The notes under the pieces are model-generated. The model had not been told where the DNA came from. It made no database searches and saw only the letters and a list, made by a program, of their open reading frames with translations. Below, piece after piece: positions 1 to 10,880 of a stretch of DNA of 64,000 bases. Origin of the DNA: Sorghum bicolor (lineage: Eukaryota; Streptophyta; Magnoliopsida; Poales; Poaceae). Numbering within the stretch: position 1 is the stretch's first letter; each line of letters starts with the position of its first letter. The stretch covers positions 58,209,802 through 58,273,801 of the forward strand of contig NC_012871.2 in NCBI RefSeq assembly GCF_000003195.3. Direction: 5' to 3'. The translations under genes were made by a program, and so were the position numbers.

Positions 1-221
1 ACGAGCAGAGACATGGAGAAAGAAAGCAGAGAGGCGTTTCCAGTTTCTGCCAAACCCCCCTGAGAGCCTGAGACCAACACAAGCGCACACATATGCCTAC
101 ATTTTTACCAGGCATTCAGAGGCAGATCCTCTTAATGCGCTTCGTCTTTCCCCGAACCGCGCCGAGCATAAGGGAGACGACGACGAGTGATGCAGATGCA
201 GGCAGGCAAGACGAAACTCAC

Positions 222-1072
222 ATGATGCGGTCGTTGGTCCAGAGGATGGAGTAGTGGTGGAAGTCGTCGGTGGGGTCGAAGGGGAGGTCGTAGCGCTCCT
301 CCCGGCCGGCGTGGGTGCTGCCGTTGCCGTACACGTTGGTCTGCACCCGCCACTCGCGCCCGCGCACGTTGCCCAGGAACTCGAAGTCCAGCTCGTCGTG
401 CGTCTTCTCGTACACGTCGCCGTTGGACAGCTGCATTGCATTGCATTGCAGATCGTCTTTCAGCCTAACAACACACCATTGGACGGGCCGGCGAGGTCCT
501 GACGGACAAAATTGGTGGGATCACGACGACTCACGTAGAACGCGACGACGACGCCCGCCGCGTAGTCGGCGGGCAGCTTGATGGCGGCGCTGAAGAAGCC
601 GTGGAGGAAGACGTCCTGCGATGCGAACCCGGCGCCTGGGCGGAGAAGGACGAAGAAGACGAGGTTTTCGCAAACAACACCCGGGCGTTAGCGAGAAATC
701 GCAACGGCGTCCCTCCGCTGCCGCCAGCTGGGGACTGATCCGGGAGAAAGAAAAGAAAAAGAAGTGCAATGCGCCCCCCGGCTCGTCCTGAAATCACGGA
801 AGGAGAAGACGAAACCGAAGGGGCAGGAGGAAGGGCTGGGGCGGCTCACCGGTGGACTCGTCGAGCGTGAGGCGGACGCGCCGGCCGTCGCGGAGGAGCG
901 CGAGGTTGGCGCTGCCGAAGATCTGGGTGTACCCCTCGTCGAAGGCGAGCGGGCGCACGCCGTGGAGCGGCGGCGGCGGCCTGGCCTCGGCGCCGCGGGC
1001 GGACAGGGCGAGCACGAGGACTACGGCGAGCGCGTGCATCGGCAGCAGCAGCAGCAGCGGGGGAGACGCCAT
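222..1072 (-). CDS. XTH: Xyloglucan endotransglucosylase/hydrolase (XTH, group III-like), 5' three exons, partial
   Basis: Cuts and religates xyloglucan chains in the cell wall (GH16 family). Exons read on the minus strand are 1072-850, 635-535 and 430-222, all with GT-AG introns in matching phase (introns 214 and 104 bp). The donor after 222 opens a third intron that leaves the window, so the C-terminal half is missing here. The start ATG (1072-1070) is followed by a leucine-rich signal peptide, about residues 1-31. Residues 46-55 ([10 protein letters not shown]) and the catalytic block [10 protein letters not shown] at 119-128 are diagnostic; by family knowledge E121 is the nucleophile, D123 the helper and E125 the acid/base. 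An N-glycosylation site (NGS, N144) lies just after, as in most XTHs. The TNDRI stretch and [13 protein letters not shown] favour group IIIB (XTH27/28-like). Nothing visible is broken. Subgroup is inference; family is certain. Confidence 0.93.
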
Positions 1073-1156
1073 CACTCTGCTCTCTCCTGTGCGTTCGTCC
1101 GATGGCCTCCTCCCTCCTCGCTCAGCCCGGCGCCGGGCGGTGACAGTGGGGAGCGG

Positions 1157-1163
1157 TTTTATT
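1157..1163 (-). promoter_or_regulatory. TATA-like box of the XTH gene
   Basis: On the minus strand an AATAAAA motif sits about 85 bp upstream of the XTH start codon in otherwise GC-rich sequence, a plausible core promoter position. It is not a perfect TATAAA and there is no other support. Confidence 0.3.
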
Positions 1164-1207
1164 GCGATGGACCTCGGCCTCTGCCTCGCATCAGCGCTTT
1201 CCCGTGA

Positions 1208-1237
1208 GCCTGCCTGCCTGCCTGCCTGCCTGCCTGC
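1208..1237. repeat. (CCTG)n microsatellite in the XTH upstream region
   Basis: About seven uninterrupted copies of a 4-bp unit lie some 140-165 bp upstream of the XTH start codon, so length variation here would fall in the promoter. Confidence 0.9.
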
Positions 1238-1461
1238 TTTTTCCTCTTCGGGCCGTGCGCCGCGCGAGAGCTGCCGCTGTGTCATTTCGGAATTCGAAAG
1301 CCCAGCTGACGTGGTCGCCCCACACCCGGCCTGTGGGCCCAGCGCCTCTTGGATTCCTGGGGCCCGGCCTGTGCTGACTACTACTACAGCCTGATGAAGT
1401 ACGCACAATCTATCCAAGGAGGCAAAAGGGAGCTCTCAGCTCTGTGTATTTTCTGTTAAAA

Positions 1462-1697
1462 GGTCTTGTTTAGTTTCAAAAATTTTTAAATTTTAGATAT
1501 CGTAATATTTTTATTTTTATTTGGAAAATATTATTCAATAATAAACTAGTTAAGTTTAAAAATTTATTCGTGATTTATAGACAAATTGTCTAATTAGTTG
1601 TTTTCGTTTATATTTAATGCTATATGCATGTGCTGTAAAATTTGATGTGATAGAAAATTTTGAAAAAATTTTAGTTTTTGGTGAAATAAATAAGGCC
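1462..1697. mobile_element. MITE of the GGCC-ended family (family A), copy 1
   Basis: Begins GGTCTTGTTTAGTTTC and ends with the inverted counterpart AAATAAGGCC. The interior carries the family's recurring landmarks: a TTTATTTGG block, 'cgtgatttatagacaaa' and 'aatttgatgtga'. The termini are diverged and no clean target duplication is visible. The same family recurs at least ten more times in this window. Confidence 0.75.
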
Positions 1698-1725
1698 TAA
1701 AAAAGATAGTTCTTTTTGTATTTGT

Positions 1726-1882
1726 ACTAAACAACTGCTTCACTCGATAAAAAGAAGAGTATCGTTGACTAATTTATTGTAAGACAAAAAAATACTGCTA
1801 AATAATTGTTAGATTTAGCTGATAAGCTCGAATGAACAAGTTGTGTTCGTCTTCTTTCTATCGAGTGAAGCAGTTGTTTAGT
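1726..1882. mobile_element. Foldback element with perfect 24-bp inverted repeats
   Basis: Arms 1726-1749 and 1859-1882 are exact reverse complements over 24 bases (core ACTGCTTCACTCGATA) around a 109-bp AT-rich loop. No ORF, and the family was not recognised. It is probably a small foldback MITE; RNA from it would form a hairpin. Confidence 0.7.
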
Positions 1883-2085
1883 TGTTTATCAAGTTTAGGC
1901 AGCCACAGAAAAAAATCAATACTTGTAGCCAGTGGCGGAGCCATAGGGTATGCACCGGCATACCCTGTCTGACCGGGTATTATACATTTGTGTGTGTATA
2001 AGATCACCTAGATCATGCCATTATGGAAGCGGAAAGTCAGAAGGCCCAGGACAAGGCCTAAATAGCAAGTTTTCCTCGGACCTCA

Positions 2086-2327
2086 GGCCTTGTTTAGTTC
2101 AAAAATTTTTGCAAAATAGAAATAGTAGCACTTTTATTTGTATTTGACAAATATTGTCAAATCATGAACTAAATAGTCTCAAAAGATTCGTCTCGTCAAT
2201 TACGACCAAACTGTGCAATTAGTTTTTATTTTCGTCTATATTTAATACTCCATGCAGGCGTCTAAAATTTTGATGTGACGGGGAATCTGAAAAATTTTAC
2301 AAAATTTTTTAGGAAGTAAACAAGGCC
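2086..2327. mobile_element. Family A MITE, copy 2 (TSD TCA)
   Basis: Runs from GGCCTTGTTTAGTTC to AGTAAACAAGGCC. The three bases TCA occur directly on both sides (2083-2085 and 2328-2330), as expected for a 3-bp target duplication of the PIF/Harbinger type. Non-coding. Confidence 0.88.
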
Positions 2328-2556
2328 TCAGTACGTATACACACGTATGTTTCACTTTTTGGTTATTCGTATTCTAATCTCGATCGGAGGCTCGGAGCTG
2401 CAGAACACGCCGCCGCCCTGTGGTGAGGCATGACGGTGACACTAGTCCTGGTGGCCGGTGCGGCGGTGCCCTCTGCCCTGCTGCCTTCCGATCAGTCGTC
2501 TACAATTTGCATGGCCGCGCAGTCACAGAGGCTCGCCAATTTGCTATTTCTGTTAG

Positions 2557-2711
2557 GTTAAATTTAATCTTCTAGTATTTGTTTTTTATAAAAACTTAAT
2601 GTGATGTAAAATCTTGAAAATTTTATATTTAATATTCTATACATGCGTATAAAGACTTAATGTGATGTAAAATCTTGAAAATTTTTGTGTTTTTTGAAAG
2701 TAAACAAGGCC
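2557..2711. mobile_element. Family A MITE fragment with internally duplicated 3' end
   Basis: Only the 3' half is present, ending AAAGTAAACAAGGCC. The segment AACTTAATGTGATGTAAAA occurs twice in slightly changed form (about 2595 and 2655), suggesting a slippage or rearrangement product. Confidence 0.6.
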
Positions 2712-3950
2712 ATGCTCGCCGTGAGGCGTGACCGTTGTGGACGTTGGACGTGAACTGGTGGGGTGATTGAAGGTGCTGGTGAGTGGAGGACCCCCGCGCA
2801 CGGCTTCCCGTGCCGAGTGTGCCGCGCCGTGGGGTTCGTTCTGGGTACCGCCCCACTCTGACCCGTGCTGTAAAAAAAGCGGCTTGCAACTTGACGATTT
2901 GTACGCTACGCACTGTGAAATTTTCAGGCAAGGAGATTAACGTGCCGTACTAGTAGTACGTCGCCGACTTTCCCGTACAGCTATGTGTTGCGTGCTCATC
3001 GTCTGGTACGGTACGGGCGTGCGCACGCACGTATACGTACGTACAGTATGTGCTGTCTCTGTACCTGTACCTGTACTCCTACCCTATCCTAGTAGTATAC
3101 GTTACGTACACGTACGTATAGCCCACACACAGACCACGCATGCAGGAGTATTCTCTGGGCTGTTTGTTTTCCCGTACTCCATATATTGGCTGTATGGCAG
3201 ACCTGAGATTTGATTGTGAAAGCCCGGCAGTAAAAATATGAGGCAATAATAATTAACCTCGATCGGGATATTCTGGGCGAGCCCTTGTGTTGGACCATGG
3301 AGTAGCTTTTTCTTACCGTCCTGGTGATTTGTTTAATCCGATCGATGGGACTTGGCGGCAGTGTGATTTCGGTAACCTCCCCGTTCCCACCTTGATTGAT
3401 CCTGTCGTGTACTCCTGTCCGCTGCCCTCCTCTCGAGTACTCAACCTAACTGGACTCCCAACCATGGCTTGTTTAACCTCATCGATGAGGTTTCATCAGG
3501 AGCGTTACTTTACACCGGGTTGGTAACTCGGGGTTCGGTTAGTGTATTACTCCAGAGCCCAGAGCAAGTGATTTTCACAGCCGGCCTCCTCTGCTGCTCT
3601 ATCTGCTATGAAAAACTATAACTGAAAATATTATTCGCTGATTTATCGTAAAAAAAATAATATTTGCTGATATAAAGTTTTTGTTTATATATATATATAT
3701 ATATTATTTTATATATATACAGTATGATGAGAATTTTAAAAAGTTTTGTAGTTTTTAAAGTGAAAACAGCCTTTCACGGTTTACCCATCACGTCATGCAC
3801 ATCAGACTAGCCGCCGGCGGCAACGCGCGCCTTTGGGGCCTGCGCGCTTTCACGCGAGTCTTGCGGAAAAAAATAACTCTCGATTTTTTCTCACAAAGCA
3901 TAGACGAGCTTTATTAATTAAAGATAGTTATATCTTTCAGTACAAACTTA
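2712..3950. other. Intergenic spacer without a gene
   Basis: No supportable gene. It holds a GTAC-rich stretch (about 2945-3125), an (AT)n run at about 3685-3720, and AT-rich sequence reminiscent of MITE debris around 3600-3740. Confidence 0.6.
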
Positions 3951-4171
3951 GGCTTTGTTTAAATCTAATTTTTTGGATTTTAACATTGTGGCACTTTCGT
4001 TTTTATTTGACATAATGATAGAGTATATAGATTTCTCGTGATTTACAAATAAACTGTGCAATTAATTTTTATTTATATATATATATTTAATGTTTCATAC
4101 ATATGCCGCAATATTCGATATGATTGGGAATCTTGAGAAGTTTTTAGTTTTTGGATGAACTAAACAAGGCC
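3951..4171. mobile_element. Family A MITE, copy 3 (TSD TTA)
   Basis: Starts GGCTTTGTTTAAAT and ends GAACTAAACAAGGCC. TTA lies on both sides (3948-3950 and 4172-4174), the classic PIF/Harbinger target duplication. Non-coding. Confidence 0.85.
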
Positions 4172-4199
4172 TTATTAATAAAACTAGGAGCTCATCGTC

Positions 4200-4940
4200 T
4201 CAAATATATTTTTTCTTAGTTTGTCTAGCTCGCGTTGCCAACTCATGCCCTACACAATTAACATCTCTACCGCACTGGTCAATCGAGATTTCCTGGAAAC
4301 TGCTCCATATGATAATGCATTCATCATAGGTAGCAGGCGCCAAGTTTGCCGAAAAACCTCCATCCTTCATCGTTTCTACCACCTCCATTAAATCTGACTG
4401 AATGATAAGTCTAATCCCTCCAACATGTTGTGCAAGCAAAAGACCTCCCTTTAGTATGTTTCAGCCATAGGCACATCAATTACATGGGGAACAAAGCTAT
4501 GTGTGGCTTTGTTGCAATTACTCCTCCTGTGATCTCAAATTACAACACTTGTGCTTCTACAGCCCTCATCACCATCAAAGGATGCATCCACGTTAACCAT
4601 GATCATTGAGGCTTTTGCCATCCCCTTTTGCACCGTTGCTTCCTTCTTCATCGCCATTTTATAGTTTCTAGTTAGGGTAGCGGTGGATAGAGCTAACCTA
4701 TGTGGTATCTGTGCCAGTCAAAATAAATCCTGTCAGGCGAATATCCATGGCCCAAACTTGGTCACCCTTCGTATTATCTCCTCCAAGACTATCGAACCAG
4801 ACCGGTCCACCATCACCTGTCGAGTAAGAGACTCCCAAGAGACTCCCAGATGCCCAACGTCCTCCACACTTCCTTTGATCTATCACACTCAAAGATGATG
4901 TGTTTAATATCCTCTGCTCCATTTGTTGCTGGTTTGGTCG
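4200..4940 (-). pseudogene. Degraded LINE-type RNase H-like pseudogene with zf-RVT remnant
   Basis: Read on the minus strand, the right part (about 4870-4930) gives EDIKHIIFECDRSKEVW, resembling the zf-RVT zinc-binding region of plant non-LTR retrotransposon proteins. Further on, about 4600-4450 gives MVNVDASFDGDEG and MAETY, and 4439-4200 gives LIIQSDLMEVVETMKDGG followed by GRDVNCVGHELA. These match the order of the plant RVT_3/RNase H-like domain: first Asp in NVDAS, Glu in AET, Asp in QSD, and a C-terminal D..C.GHELA. At least two in-frame stops and one frameshift interrupt it. It is a decayed retroelement or RNase H-like gene copy with no expected function. Confidence 0.7.
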
Positions 4941-5423
4941 CTTCTAATAACACAGTGTTCTGCTAGGTATATAAATTCCTGCAACCTATTTCTCAGCTTT
5001 ATCTATATAATAGTTATATCTATATTATTAATACATGGTTCACTTGTGTATCTCATATATTTTTTTTAGTTTTTATGTCTAAGTCAGCTATAAACTTAGA
5101 GTTTGTTTCTCTTCTCTTTCCCTTCTCTCTATCTTTAATATCAGTATTCAGTATAATTACCGTTCCTTAATCCTTATTATACTTGCTCGTAGATGGCTGG
5201 TACAGTATGTACGAGCCACTAATCCGCTCGTCATGATGACCCCACCCAACAATAATCCGACGGAGTAGGCACACGCACGGGATCGAAAACTCGCTGCCGC
5301 GCGTGCTTCTTTCTGTGCCGTGATGGCCCGTAACGCCCGCTCCATCTCCATCACGCGCGCATCATCATTGCCTCCTATCCATCACGTCAATACCTCTGTT
5401 TGCTGTGTGCGAATAGTATATAA

Positions 5424-5887
5424 GGCCTATTTAGTTCGTAAAAATTTTTAAAATTTCCCGTCACATCGAATCTTTTGTCGCATGCATAGAGTATTAAATA
5501 TATATAAAAATAAAAACTATTTACACAATTTATCTGTAATTTGTGAGATAAATCTTTTAAGCCTAGTTACTCTGTGATTGGACAATGTTTGTCAAATAAA
5601 AACGAAAATACTACAGTAGCTAAAAACCAAAATTTCCGTGAACTAGGCCTTGTTTACTTCCACCTAAAAAACCAAAAAATTTTAAGATTCTTCGTCACAT
5701 CAAATCTTTAGACACATGCATAGAGTATTAAATATAGACGAAAATAAAAACTAATTGCACAGTTTGTTCGAAATTTACGAGACGAATCTTTTGAACCTAA
5801 TTAGTCTATAATTGGACAATAATTACTACAAACAAACGAAAATGCTACAGCTCACGAAATTTTTTCGTTCGGAAAGTAAACACGGCC
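5424..5887. mobile_element. Two fused family A MITEs sharing one terminus (outer TSD TAA)
   Basis: A first copy starts GGCCTATTTAGTTCG at 5424 and ends at GAACTAGGCC near 5649. A second starts in the same GGCC (about 5646, GGCCTTGTTTACTTCC) and ends AAACACGGCC at 5887. TAA flanks only the outer ends (5421-5423 and 5888-5890), so the pair may have moved or arisen as one unit. Confidence 0.75.
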
Positions 5888-6083
5888 TAAATACTAATCA
5901 AAATAGTTGAGAGGATCGTTTTCACAATTTTTTTCGCCCTCGTTTTTTTAGCAATTTTCGCCCCCTTTCTGTGGATTGGAAAAGATCCTGATGGCTTTCG
6001 CCTTTCATTAATTTGCGATGGTGTTTTTAAGGAAATCACCACATTCATTACTGATTGAGCTGGTAGGCGTCAAGTGGAGGAAG

Positions 6084-6308
6084 CTATAGACATATCTGTA
6101 CGTTTACAAAAGAGATTAAGCTCCTAGCTAGATTGTAAACATCAATATTTGAGCTTCTATTCTCATGAGCAAAATCAACAAATATAAAATCACAGGCCCG
6201 AGCCTTTACCTCCTTCATAACTTGGCCATACGGTCCCATGCCCATTTCTTCAAGACTTCTAATGACATTAACACTGTCGAAGCTACCCGGATAAATTGGA
6301 GTCTTCAA
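6084..6308 (-). pseudogene. RNase H-like (RVT_3) fragment
   Basis: Minus-strand translation gives SVNVIRSLEEMGMGPYGQV, then DFIFVDFAHENRSSNIDVYN and LARSL. This resembles the C-terminal half of the plant RNase H-like domain found in LINE proteins and stand-alone genes (aromatic-V-x-x-HENR-x-SN-x-D-x-x-LAR). Only about 75 residues are open and no N-terminal half with the first catalytic residues was found. It lies 1.2 kb from the other RNase H-like pseudogene in the same orientation but is not the same copy. Confidence 0.5.
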
Positions 6309-6811
6309 TCAGAGGCCAACGTTAATCCTTCCTGCGTGCAAAAGCCAACAATTTCAACATCAGTAATTAGGGGAGAAAAGATAAAAGAGAAATTAGGCTG
6401 AGCCCATGGGCCCTAGTGCTTTCTGGTTATCTTCAGGTCGGCCCAAACAACTGAATTTCGTTCCCATATATAACGGGCTGTTCTACCCACGGCCAGCCCA
6501 CGCCAGCTGCAAATCCTGCGATTCCTTCATGCCTAGCAGGTCAAACATGGCTGACTTTTCTCAAAAAAAAAAGGTCAAACATGGCTGACTCGAATCATGG
6601 TAAGATGTGGAATGTACTAATTCTCAAAAAAAAAAAAACCCGTACATGCCAAACAATCTTAGTATCCTTGTTAAAGATATGGAGTAAATTAATTACGAGT
6701 TGAATGTATGTGTATTGGGATGACTGCAATCCAATGTATCTCAAAGTTTGGTACCAGTGTCTGCCCGATTGCCCAAGCCCCAGGGCAACCCTTTACACAA
6801 CGCTTGTCGTT

Positions 6812-6990
6812 AGGCCAGTTTTAATGGAGTTTCACGAGAAGTTTCATGCACATTAAATATGGCCACACCAGTAGATTCGGAATTTTTACATGAAAGAGAG
6901 AGGGGATATGTTTCATCCCCACGAAACGAGCGTGCACCGTTTCCAACAACTTGGAAAGCGCGTGAAACCAGCGTTGAGGGGGAAAGTTTC
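6812..6990. mobile_element. MITE of the GTTTCATG family (family D), copy 1, degraded
   Basis: Carries AGTTTCATGCACATTAAATA, ATGTTTCATCCCCACGAAAC and GTGAAACCAGCG-type segments also present at 22093-22287 and around the Gypsy insertion (45180/57343). Terminal repeats are weak here. Confidence 0.5.
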
Positions 6991-6999
6991 ATCCGAGCG

Positions 7000-7725
7000 A
7001 TCCCATGCTCCAGGCGTGCGACTCTGACTTCTCTCCCGCGCCGCAACTGATTCCTTCCTGTCGCGTGCTCCAGGTGCGCGCCATCCTTCCCATACAGCAG
7101 AGGCGAGCAGGTTGGGAGCTCCGGCGACACCAGGTCTAGATTCAGCACCATGGATCCGTTGAGAGCTGTGGATGGCGCCCTGCTTCCACCGAGATGCATG
7201 GCTAAATCGATGTGGGGCAGAGGGCCATCGGCGCTGAGTCGGTGCTTGTCGGCTGAAATCGTCGCGGGGTAGGCGCAAGGTAGAGCTGAATCTACGCACG
7301 GTGGGGCTTCGACGGGGTGCGACAGGGTGAAGTTGCCGTGCGAAAGGAGCTATGCCTGCAATGTATCACCAAAGAAAGAAGGACGCCCGGGACTCTACCT
7401 CATCTGACCACAAGGAAATCAATCATCGAATCTGCAATATTCGGTAAGTTCATACCCGGATTTAATTAGTTCGTACTTCATGAGTACAGAGACAACACAC
7501 TGATTTTGATTTGCGTGTTGATCTTTGTCCGTTTTAACTTATTTGTTGATTCCCGTGTCACTTGACTTGGGCAGTGAGTGGGCCAACAAATAAGTTCCAA
7601 CCTAGTTAAAACATGATTAAAAGACAAAATTGCTCGCCTGTCTTTTCGTAAATATATCAGGCTCAACAAATAAGGACAGCATGACAAATAAACATCAATT
7701 AGCTAGAGGATTCAAATAGCGCAGC
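7000..7725. other. Intergenic spacer without a gene
   Basis: Moderately GC-rich between 7000 and 7330 with several short overlapping open frames on both strands, none with a recognisable domain, and AT-rich after that. No feature supported. Confidence 0.5.
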
Positions 7726-7729
7726 TATA

Positions 7730-8001
7730 GGCTCTGTCCCTTCTAATTTTTGTCTGTTTTAAAGAATCTGGCTTTTTAGAAACTAGGTGGGATACAAATA
7801 GGCCAGTTTTGCTATCAGGTTTTACCAGATTCTTAAAAACCATGAAGTTGTTGATACCCAGCTTTTGCTAGTTTTTTTGACCCAAAACTTGCGGTATCCG
7901 AACACCGCACCATTTTTTGCTAAGAATTTAAATTTTAGAAACTAGAAGCAAAACCTTTTCTATTTTTTTTTTTAAAATCCGAAACTGTTGCAAATAGAGC
8001 C
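7730..8001. mobile_element. MITE-like element with AGAATCTGGCTTTT core (family E), copy 1
   Basis: Ends GGCTCTGTCCCTTCT and CAAATAGAGCC are roughly inverted, and several 'agaatctgg' and 'aaactag' blocks recur in both orientations. Related sequence occurs just downstream (8023-8110), at about 9350-9470 and at 24836-25128. Superfamily not assigned. Confidence 0.45.
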
Positions 8002-8149
8002 TTGGCTGGCTAAAACAAAGGCCCTATTTGGATCCCTCTGGTTTTTGCCCGTTTTTAACAATCTAGCTTTTGGAAAGTGAGTGGGATCTAAACAGGCTAG
8101 TTTTTGCTTTCAGTTTTTGCCAACTTGGGTCTTGTTTAGGCCCTGTTTA

Positions 8150-9059
8150 GTTCCCCACCCAAAAATTTTTCATCCATCCCATCGAATCTTTGGACAGTTT
8201 ACCATTTACACTTGCTACCTTTGTTTTATTGGCAAAACTAGAAATTTGATGCTCCAACAGTTTGACTAGTACCATCTTGGAGGCTTGCAGTTCGGGCCTT
8301 GTTTAGTTTCTTCCTGAAATTTTTTCGCGATACTGTAGCAGTTTCGTTTGTTTGTGTTAATTATTGTCCAATCATAGACTAACTAGACTTAAAAGATTTA
8401 TCTCGTAAATTTCGATCAAACTGTGCAATTATTTTTCATTTTGTTTATATTTAATACTTCATGCATGTGTCTAAAAATTCGATGTGACAGGAAATTTTGA
8501 AAAGTTTTTGGATTTTGGGTAAAAGTAAACAAGGCCTCGGCCCTGTGTACTCCAGCACATGGTCACAGTGATCACTGTAGCTACTCGTACTAGTCCTAGC
8601 TGGAGGCCTCTTGTAGCTGCTTGTAGCCACGACAATGCAACGCCTGACAAACAGGTGCCCACGCGCGGCCGGCAGCTTTTGTGGCAGAAATGGTGTGACG
8701 TGGACCTCCTTTTCTATTTTACCAAGCCAAAATGACAAACTGTTGCAGATATAAAATTATTTTACTTGTCATTTATTTTAGCAACTTGCCAAACCACAAG
8801 ATTTGCCAAGTGGAATTTGGCAAACTGTTGGAGAGTTTAGTTGAGAATCGCGAGACGAATCTTTTAAGCCTAGTTACTTCATGATTAGCCTTAAGTGCTA
8901 CAGTAATGACAGATTAATTATGTTTAATAAATTTGTCTTGTAGTTTCCTGACGAGCTATGTAATTTGTTTTTTTATTAGTTTCTAAAAACCCCTCCCGAT
9001 ATCCTTCCGACACATTCGATGTGACACCCAAAAAATTTTCAGCCCCAATCTAAACAGGC
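8150..9059. mobile_element. Expanded GGCCCTGTTTAG MITE (family B) carrying foreign sequence
   Basis: Left end AGGCCCTGTTTAGTTCCCC with CATCGAATCTTTGGA, and right end TCTAAACAGGCCC with ATTCGATGTGACACCC, fit the two halves of a MITE type common in grasses. The middle holds a complete family A MITE (8295-8536) and about 320 bp of moderately GC-rich unrelated sequence (8540-8860). Nested insertion explains the first; the rest may be captured or inserted DNA. Confidence 0.5.
8295..8536. mobile_element. Family A MITE, copy nested in family B (TSD TCG)
   Basis: Starts GGCCTTGTTTAGTTTC and ends AAAGTAAACAAGGCC. TCG occurs on both sides (8292-8294 and 8537-8539), an atypical 3-bp target for a PIF/Harbinger-like element. 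Confidence 0.88.
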
Positions 9060-9292
9060 CCTTAGTTCCGAAAATTTTTCGGTTTTCGGAACTGTAGCAA
9101 TTTCGTTTTTATTTGACAAAATTATCCAATCATGATTAACTAGACTTAAAAGATTCATCTTGTGATTTACAGGTAAACTGTGTAATTAGTTTTTTTTCGT
9201 CTATATTTAATGCTCCATGCATGTGCCGTAAGATTCGATGTGACGGGAAATTTTGAAAAGATTTTGGTTTTTTGGGTGAACTAAACAAGGCC
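9059..9292. mobile_element. Family A MITE abutting family B
   Basis: Begins in the terminal CCC of the preceding element (CCCTTAGTTCCGAAAATTTT) and ends GAACTAAACAAGGCC. Internal landmarks are well conserved (AAAAGATTCATCTTGTGATT, ATTCGATGTGACGGG). No clear target duplication because the left end is fused. Confidence 0.75.
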
Positions 9293-9479
9293 AAAATTAA
9301 CAAGCTATTGATACCTAGCTTCTCGTGACCCATAGCGCAATAAATAAAGTCACGGTTTTCAAAATTCCGAAGGATCCAAATACCCTCATCAGTTTCTGCT
9401 CATAATCCAGATTTTACAAACTAGAGGCAAAATCTGGTTTATATAGTCTGACTGAAAACCATTCAAAAAGCCTATGCGT

Positions 9480-10870
9480 GCCGCCTAAACCAAAGCAACG
9501 GGTTTGGGGTCGCGATCAATCATCAACACTCGACTCGATTTTTCCGTGTCCCATCCCACGGTTCGGTGTGGACTGGAGGAGGGATGAACGGTACTGGGCC
9601 GTCCAGCGAGCGGGCCAGGCCCGAGTGAGGCAGCGCGCTTTCCTGGGCCTTTAGCTCACCCGCACGGTGGCAACGGGGGGGGCCTGTCGAGCGCTTCCTC
9701 GCAGCCCACGAGCCTACTAGTTCGACACGCCTAGTGTGCGTGTGTGTCATGTCAGTGCACTGCATGGACATGAAGCAAAGCTGCGCGTGGCGACGGGAGC
9801 TTTGCAACCGCGGCCGCGTGTACGCTCGGGGGCTCGCTCTACGCCAGGCGTCAGCCAGCGGCCGAAGAGCGTCACGGTCAGCGGTGGTGCGGCTCTGCTC
9901 TGCTCTGGTCCTCTCCCTGAGACTCGCCCTGTTTCGGACACGGGAGTTTGTCCCGTTTCTTTCGGACGGAGGGGGCAGGGTTTTTCAATGGAGAGCGAAC
10001 AAAAACTAGCGACGAGCTGCGGCCGAGGAACGCGTCCGTGTGCTGTCCTCCGGCACGAGCGCGACACGAACCCGACGAGGCCAGGGTTTAGCAGCCGCGG
10101 TACTGAAATATGGGCACCTTCCTCGAAATTTTGTTCCAAAACACGCAATAGAAAGAAATATTATGGGACGTCGTTACCAAATACAATGGAACGCGAATCA
10201 TAACGATATGCACGAGCAGTCACAGAAACGTCAGTCCCAAGCGACTATAAAACTTCGTCTGGTGTGCGTGCGTACTACACCATGCCCATCTGTGAGCGGC
10301 CGGCGGCGGGGACCGGCAAACAATCTAGTTGCCAATTGACTCATTGACGTGGACCTGCAATGGGCCTTAAGGTTGGAGTTGGACGGCCTAAAATGAAATA
10401 AAAAAAATACAACAGTAAACTATACCGTGCTAGAAATCGAACTCATCTGGTTTAAAACAACACGTAAAACTAACTGAGACAACCACTATGTCCCAGACAC
10501 GTTTTTTTAAAAAGTGGAACGCGATCCGCAACTTTAAAGACCGAGACGAAGCTATATACCCTCACATTCCACGGTTTATGAGAATGTCATATGACATACC
10601 ACGTTTACGTATTATGTACCTATGTTCCGGTATCTTGGCTGCTAAGGACAAGGGTGTCGACGACCATTATCCTTTCTCGGCCGTCCTGCACTCGTGCACT
10701 GCATTGCATTGGAATCGGAGTGCTGCGGCACATGCAAAAGCAGACGTGCTGGACAGTGTTTGATCCCTCATCCATGCAGTGGGACTCGGTGCAGCAAAAA
10801 TGCAAAATCCTCTCTGCCTGCAGGACCAGGAGAGTGCAGTGTCGGACTGATAAAAAAGACGCGAAAAACA
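9480..10870. other. GC-rich spacer upstream of tRNA-Gly, no supported gene
   Basis: GC-rich from about 9580 to 10110 with several overlapping 90-155 codon open frames on both strands. None has a domain, splice structure or plausible signal. A TATAAAAC motif at 10245 could be a promoter of an unseen transcript but nothing downstream supports one. Confidence 0.45.
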
Positions 10871-10873
10871 AAA
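10864..10873 (-). terminator. Pol III terminator of tRNA-Gly
   Basis: On the minus strand a TTTT tract and then a TTTTT tract follow 7-17 nt after the mature tRNA 3' end, with a further T6 tract at about 10855. This is the standard RNA polymerase III stop. Confidence 0.8.
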
Positions 10874-10880
10874 GCGCAGA

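Noticed and set aside
852..1394. 180-codon plus-strand open frame
   Set aside because: Opposite strand of XTH exon 1 and its GC-rich promoter; the minus-strand reading is the real gene.
9736..10203. 155-codon plus-strand and 133-codon minus-strand open frames in GC-rich DNA
   Set aside because: Overlapping on both strands, no domain or gene structure; expected by chance at this GC content.
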